From positions 1,278,421-1,342,420 of the forward strand of contig JAQFWX010000014.1 in assembly GCA_027605045.1 (NCBI GenBank): a stretch of DNA of 64,000 nucleotides, read 5' to 3'. Positions 59,017 through 64,000 of this stretch are shown one piece after another. Source of the stretch: Phallus indusiatus. Its lineage: Eukaryota; Basidiomycota; Agaricomycetes; Phallales; Phallaceae. The position numbers and the translations under genes are program-made. Under the pieces are notes generated by a model, which saw nothing but the letters and a program-made list of their open reading frames with translations, was not told the origin of the DNA and did not search any database. Within the stretch, counting starts at the first letter, position 1, and each line of letters opens with the position of its first letter.

Positions 59017-59567
59017 GTACAGCTCAGTCAGTTTTGTGTAGGGCAATTGCTTTGAACGGACCTAGCTAAAGTGCTATCTTGGTAGATGTGTTACATTTTT
59101 ATTGAAGGGGCCACTTGTTACATGGCATGCGGGCATAAACTGGGCGGATCTGAGCAATTCATTCGTTGTAAAAACCCCAGTGCAGACACAGCAGCGAACA
59201 CCAGGACCACTGCACCGCAGGTTGTTCTTCATGTCCCACCTGTGTCGACACCGACGCTGTTTGTGATGTGCATTACACCTGTCAAGCCTTTTTGGAAAAG
59301 AAACTCGTTGCGCCGAGAATCAACTTCTTATTCTGCGCGGAGGAATGTGAAGAACTACTAGTGAGTTTCGTCTTCCCACATGGATTGGTGAGGAATACCT
59401 TGTCTGACCACATCTTTCACTCAAGGAATGAACTTCTTGATATATATTCGTGTATGAATAGAGCGATCTGTATTGAAAGCCTTTTTATTAAAAGCTATAT
59501 CAGAGGGAGAGGGCGGAAAGAGAGTATTAGCGCGCATGTGATGCATCGTGACGTATACTATCACTGA
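59017..59567 (+). pseudogene. Frameshifted paralogue of the small Cys/His-rich gene
   Basis: A 5'-UTR intron (59017-59085) again ends exactly at the ATG (GGTAG-ATG). Frame 1 begins MCYIFIEGATCYMACGHKLG and FIRCKNPSADT, parallel to the 55451 protein. The matching Cys-rich continuation (HQDHCTAGCSSCPTC, CDVHYTCQ, FCAEECEELL) lies in another frame from about 59205, so at least one indel separates the halves. No short canonical intron joins them cleanly. Likely a recent pseudogene; an unusual splice cannot be excluded. Confidence 0.55.
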
Positions 59568-60047
59568 AGCGAGTACCAGAAGTTGGCATTGATGATTACG
59601 GCACGTTGCTTTGACGTTGCCACAACATTTAACGAATGTCTTTTCCTCAATCTCCTATTTTTGAGCTTACGCGATAACTTCTGCGTCTCTCAAACTTTTT
59701 AATTGCTGAGGCACTCCCTTGAAGCAATTCGTTTTCTTCAATCGCGTCGAGCTATTCGGTTTGCGACTTGGACTGCCATCATTACCTCGAAACTCCGTAA
59801 ACGCCCACACAAATTTTATATTTATGGACTGATAAAAGAAACCGTTGTTTTTAGTCAGTCCCCGTCCCGTCTCTGGGCCAAAAGCGCCAAGGCGCCACCG
59901 TCGTTCAACGAGGTATGATGTCACCCATTAGCGACCCACCACTTGAGTACCACAGGGCAATTATGCTATATGTATATATACGTCTTCAAATCACACGATA
60001 TTTGATTTGACTTGTCCCCGAGAGTGATCTCTTCCGGTACCAAGAAA
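59568..60047. other. Intergenic
   Basis: No gene recognised. A TATA-like run (tatatgtatatatacg, 59969-59984) lies 65-80 bp before the next start codon. Confidence 0.45.
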
Positions 60048-60464
60048 ATGGAAACAGCTTCGATAAACACTCAGCAACCTCGCGTAAAGCAAACTCTCAG
60101 CTCGGACGAGCTGCATCGCCCATCTGTGAATATGGATAATGTTTCCACAACCACGACGACAGGCGGTGATGCTCCTACTGTGGAATCTTTGCGCAATCCG
60201 ATTGATCCTCGTCGAAATTCACAGGGTCAGTCGGTTACCATTTTTGCTGCATATGGCTTACCCTTCGATGAGCAGATGGATCTGAATTGGCGTCTCCGTC
60301 GTCGACGAATTGTGATCCTTCCCTGTCCGATAAACTTCAAGGAAAGGCTCAAAAGGTAAACAATGCAACAAATGCATGCAAAGTGTATCATCCCTAATAT
60401 GAATCTCAGTTTGCTGCCAAAGTCTCCCGAAATAAAAAGTAGTATGAAAAGGAGAAATCCGTGA
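60048..60464 (+). CDS. Hypothetical protein, 120 aa, two exons
   Basis: Exons 60048-60355 and 60410-60464 joined by a 54-nt GTAAAC..CTCAG intron in phase 2. Starts METASINTQQPRV at the first ATG after a TATA-like run. Hydrophilic Ser/Thr-rich N-terminus with a TTTTT run, then AYGLPFDEQMDLNWRLRRRR and a basic C-terminus ending KSSMKRRNP. No domain recognised, no membrane segment or signal peptide. The clean intron, promoter and codon continuity support a real gene; the function is unknown. Confidence 0.5.
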
Positions 60465-61500
60465 ATGAAGGAAGTAACTTCCGGATTGCTCAAGTACGTA
60501 CGTACATATACAATTTCTGAGTCCGCGTGTTTGTAATTCAAGTTTTAGATTGTATCAATGATTTTCAAATTACGCTATGCCTACTGTACAAGCAATATAT
60601 TACCATGTGTTTCCAAATCAACATCAAGAAGCTAATCAAGTATTCGACACCGCAATCAGCCTTCAAATTCGGCTTGAAATCTCTTTGTGTTGGTTCATGT
60701 CATTTCCCCTTCACCTGGCACGCGCACGTGTTTATTGACTCGGGTCAAGAAAGCAATTGTGCGATTTACGGACAGTTTGATGGCAAGACGCCTGATTGAC
60801 ATAATTCTGCCTTGTTAATTATGGCTGATGAATATTGGGCTGTGCGAGGACTTGTTTGCATCAAGATGTACATACTCTCACGGTGTATCGGTCGCGCGTA
60901 CCTTGCATGACAATCGCGGCTCCTTTCCCAAAACTGCCTTTGGCATCCCCCGAATTTACATAATCTGTTGAGCTGTAATCTCTCCTGCCGTCTCTTCGAC
61001 TCCATCACGGTCTCTTTATAGATATGTCGCAAAGAGTTGGCCACACTGATCATTTTGCTCGCAGATGACGCAAATGAGGTTGATTGAGAGTAACAGCCTA
61101 GAGTAGTCTACTACCAGTAGGCGCAACACCATGCTGACAGCGCGCCCAGTTCTTCTCGCATCCACAGCGATGCTGTTGCATTGCGTTTTAATTTGCAATT
61201 ATTCGGGTTCCTGCTAGCTAACCTGACACAGCGCTGCTTTCAATGACGATCTACCCCGGCAATCAGTCGGTATCATTCTCAAGCATTATTCATGATTCAA
61301 CGAGCTGCGAAACCTTCGGAACGGTCTCCGCCTGTTGCTTGACATCTACCGCCATCGCTTCCATGTTGTCAGGTGACAGCGAAACCAACTCAGCATTGGA
61401 CCTATTTATTACCACGACTTGGGACTCGCTCAATATTGTGGGCTAAATTTCCTTCTGATCAAGTGAAAAAAACGCAGGCCGTTTACTATTCCTACTTGAT
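60465..61500. other. Intergenic
   Basis: No gene supported. An ORF at 61243-61446 (MTIYPGNQSVSF...) is Ser/Thr-rich, in the leader region of the next gene, and could be an upstream ORF. Confidence 0.4.
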
Positions 61501-62957
61501 ATGTATATTCCTATTCTTATTTCAATCCTCTCCATTCCCGCGGCACTAGCAAGACCGGGTTTACTAGGCAATGACAACAATATCGGTGCGCCTCGGCAGG
61601 CAGAACCAGAGGATTCCCAAGTCGGAACACAATCAACCTCTCTTCTACGGCTTTTCCTCGCTCTTCAAATACTCAATCAAGCATCTTTATCCCTCCTCAT
61701 TCTTACTTTTATCTTTGGAAAATCTGTCAAACGACATCCGACAGTTATGAACGCTTCCATTATTTGGATTATAGTAGCAATTATTTCTTCTTTATTGTAA
61801 GTCGCCCTAAAAGGATTCTACATCGTCAATCGGTAAAGTATGTTTTTGAATGCAGATTTTATGTCGGCAAGGCTTCTGGCCCAGAACCCTCTTGGAAACT
61901 TTGTGCCATACAGGCTTCGTTGCTTGATGGTACCCTTCCATTGTACGTTGACTTTTTATTCCTACATTGAAATAACAGTTAACGTGTAACTGTTAGGGGA
62001 TCAACGGGGATTCTTGCTTTTACCTACCAAGTTGGTTAAATCTCCTTATTTGCCTATCAAACAGAAGCCTTCCTTACCAGACCAATAGTTATACTCCAAT
62101 ATAACAAAACCTGGAGTCAAATCTGGGCCTATTAAGACAGTAATGGTAGTTATTGTCCCTTTCACATTGCTCAATAACCCTAGAATAGCCATAGTCTAAA
62201 CATACTGGTATTAGTTAATCGTCGCGCCGTACATCGCTTTCGCTTGTTTTGTTGCGTTAGGCGCATTCTCAGCTTCACATTGGCCGCAAAATGTCAGTCG
62301 CGATCGTCGATTTTTTTACTGTTCCACGGACACTCCCCTGTATGTATTGTTCTCTGTTTGTTTTACTCTCAGTTGAAATTATTTTACTAGCTCTTATATA
62401 TATGAAATCTACACTGCGATGGTAATCTCCCTAACAATCGGCTTTGCAAGTATGTCAAAACAGCGTTTAGAATATTTACTTGGGTATAATGATCTTCTTT
62501 ACCCTCTTTCAAGTCGCGATTGCTCTCTGTCTTCGTCGGCATTGGAAAATTGGCGAGGGTGTGGCTCCTTCAGACCTTCAGCTGCTCTTTCGACTAGCTA
62601 TATTTGGCATATACGTCATTATATCGTTTAGGTGAGCCTAATGATCCGAATAGAAAACCCCTCATCATTGTCCTAATAATGTCAATCAGTCTCAGTATCA
62701 TAATGATAGTGTTTCAACCCAACAACCCCTTTCCAGATTTGTTTGCTGCTTCGATTGGGCCTTTTTACGCCTTTGTTATGGCATCTCAGCCGGACGTTTA
62801 CCGCACATGGCTGAGACTGGTTACCAGAAAACACGATAGAAGCTCGACGCGAGCTGTCAAAGAGGTTTTCTCGGTTATATCTCAACCCGACTCTGTAGAC
62901 GGCAAGAAATACCTGCCTTCAATTTCGGATACAGGACAAACGAGCGAAGTGTGTTAA
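61501..62957 (+). CDS. Seven-transmembrane orphan (GPCR-like) protein
   Basis: Resolved exons: 61501-61796, 61856-61943, from 61997, ...-62339, 62391-62449, 62514-62631, 62690-62957. Starts with a signal-peptide-like MYIPILISILSIPAALARP, then helices LLRLFLALQILNQASLSLLI, VMNASIIWIIVAIISSLLFY, VGKASGPEPSWKLCAIQASL (a conserved stretch of these fungal receptors), LIVAPYIAFACFVALGAF, YEIYTAMVISLTIGFAIAIA, LLFRLAIFGIYVIISFSLSI, and PFPDLFAASIGPFYAFVMAS; cytosolic tail WLRLVTRKHDRSS. Between 62032 and 62215 I could not place the third intracellular loop: frames are stopped, so there is either an unusual exon or damage. The family is widespread in Agaricomycetes; ligand and function are unknown to me. 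Confidence 0.68.
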
Positions 62958-63391
62958 TTTTCCTTTGATAAGGGTTTTAAGTTGCATTTGCATATCTATT
63001 TGGTTCTTCATGCTATTTTATGTATCCAAAAGTTCCCGGACCATGTATCTACCACACTTTCTTTTCAGTCAATCACCTTGTATCGATAGTTAATATAGAT
63101 GTCGTTTCACATTGCTAGTACAAATACAGTAGACCTACGCGTGAATACGGAATTCGGCTCGTGGAAAAGGCGGCTTTCCACGAGGTAGAAGCAAGACTTT
63201 TGGCTTTCTTTTTGAATTTAATTCTGCAATGACGTAGTGCTCGCTGACAGCGATGAAACCAGACATCCAGGTGGGAAGAAAAAAGTTTATTTGCACTAGT
63301 GCTCATCATCCGAACAATTAAAAAAACTAAGCGGAGGTTTCAGCGTGGCATAACCTTGTCGTTGTCGTCATAAAAACCCCTGCCAAGGTCA
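62958..63391. other. Convergent 3' intergenic region
   Basis: 3' UTRs of the seven-helix gene and of the PNKP-like gene on the other strand. Nothing else recognised. Confidence 0.45.
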
Positions 63392-64000
63392 TCACTGAGA
63401 CAGCCATTCAAGTTTTCCGATCTCAAGCCACGATTCCCATATGCGTCTCTTTGTCCATAGGCTTTTGGCATCTTTACTTTGACTTTGTTGAACCTGTCCT
63501 TCTTCCAAACTATCGTATACAAAATTGATCCTTTTGATCTCGGAAAACCCTTCTTCCATGGATGGTTCTTCGAAATGAGCACGATATGAAGTGAAAGCAA
63601 GAGGCGGAAGGGGCTGCCACGAGGAATGATAAGAAAACAATCGTTTCGTGAGAGAAAAGATTAGAGATATTTTTACCTCAGCCATCTTGACCGCAGTCGT
63701 GACAGAAGTCTTCGTTTTAGCTTTCCCTTTTTCCACTATTGATTCGGAAATAGAGACACTTGTGTTTCCAGAAGTGATATCTCCTGATACTGTAGTAGCT
63801 GATACAGTTTTTGATTCGCCAGAAGAAGCCGAGGAGGTCGAGACGTAGGATTCAACATATTGCGAATACGCTCTATATAGATTGTTATGCCAGCACAATA
63901 TCAATGGCGCTGTAAAGTGAAAACAACTAAATGGATCAAATTGAGAGTGAATTTTCGTTGGGAAGGGAATAGGAAATACCGAACAGGCACGCTAAACTTC
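63392..64000 (-). CDS. PNKP: Polynucleotide kinase 3'-phosphatase, C-terminal part (runs off window)
   Basis: DNA end-repair enzyme; the part seen is the end of the 5'-kinase domain. An exon fragment at 63981-64000 (...SLACLF) joins across a short intron to 63909 downward: PLILCWHNNLYRAYS, matching the kinase-domain CFLF...HNN.FR pattern. A Ser/Thr-rich linker (TSSASSGESKTVSATT) follows, then PLPPLAFTSYRAHFEEPSME, EGFSEIKRINFVYD (the PNKP F..P.L.EGF..I motif), and the end RRIWESWLEIGKLEWLSQ. A GTAAAA..GGCAG segment of 63 nt between the linker and PLPPL is a likely intron that is in frame and stop-free, so retention would add 21 residues. The 3'-phosphatase domain would lie beyond the window. 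Confidence 0.85.

Overview
The window is fungal and most likely from an agaricomycete basidiomycete. Introns are dense, about 45-70 nt, GT..AG. Housekeeping proteins are of fungal type (ALG11, thioredoxin reductase, V-ATPase proteolipid, eIF3i, a PNKP-like kinase). A BTB/POZ protein and a serpentine membrane protein are of types common in Agaricomycetes. The 5' edge is the 3' half of a Ty1/copia retrotransposon. This placement is an inference from family content; no rRNA or marker gene is present.

About 2.6-41.95 kb is one large array of diverged duplicated segments. Reading left to right, the blocks recur as D0-A1-F1-B1-D1-A2-F2-B2-D2-H2-C2-E2-F3-B3-D3-H3-C3-E3-F4-B4-D4-A4-H4-C4-E4. A (+ strand), B, C and E (- strand) are genes for small single-pass membrane proteins. 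They share a gene plan: a short N-terminal ectodomain without a cleavable signal peptide, a C-x3-C pair at the membrane (A, B, C), one transmembrane helix whose coding sequence is split by an intron, a basic stop-transfer patch (CRRN/RRIR-x-RWI), and a Pro/Ser/Thr/Asn-rich tail, often with LPxY or PPxY motifs. A1, A4, B2, C2, C4 and E4 read intact after splicing; A2 is tail-truncated; B1, B3, B4, C3, E2 and E3 are broken. D blocks are decayed exons of FAD synthase (PAPS-reductase-type domain) that travelled with the duplications. F and H are non-coding or decayed spacers. Several insertions sit in the array: a Mutator-like non-autonomous element with a 10-bp target duplication, a small hairpin element around a (GT)n tract, a foldback-bearing insertion, and a 132-bp solo-LTR-like insertion.

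At about 41.96 kb the array stops and single-copy sequence begins: ALG11 (N-glycan mannosyltransferase), TRR1 (thioredoxin reductase), VMA3 (V-ATPase c ring), a BTB/POZ gene, and TIF34/eIF3i on the opposite strand. All have coherent exon structures whose spliced lengths match their families, except that eIF3i lacks its expected ATG.

From 52.8 to 61.5 kb the sequence is gene-poor. It holds a pair of Cys/His-rich small-protein genes (the second frameshifted), each with a 5'-UTR intron ending exactly at the ATG, plus a few unrecognised ORFs. The right end carries a seven-transmembrane orphan receptor-like gene and the C-terminal part of a polynucleotide kinase/phosphatase gene that runs off the window.

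Most novel: the tandem family of CNGVC-TM-CRR-PY-tail proteins, which I do not recognise as a described family. A role in recruiting a Nedd4/Rsp5-type ubiquitin ligase is an inference from the tail motifs only.
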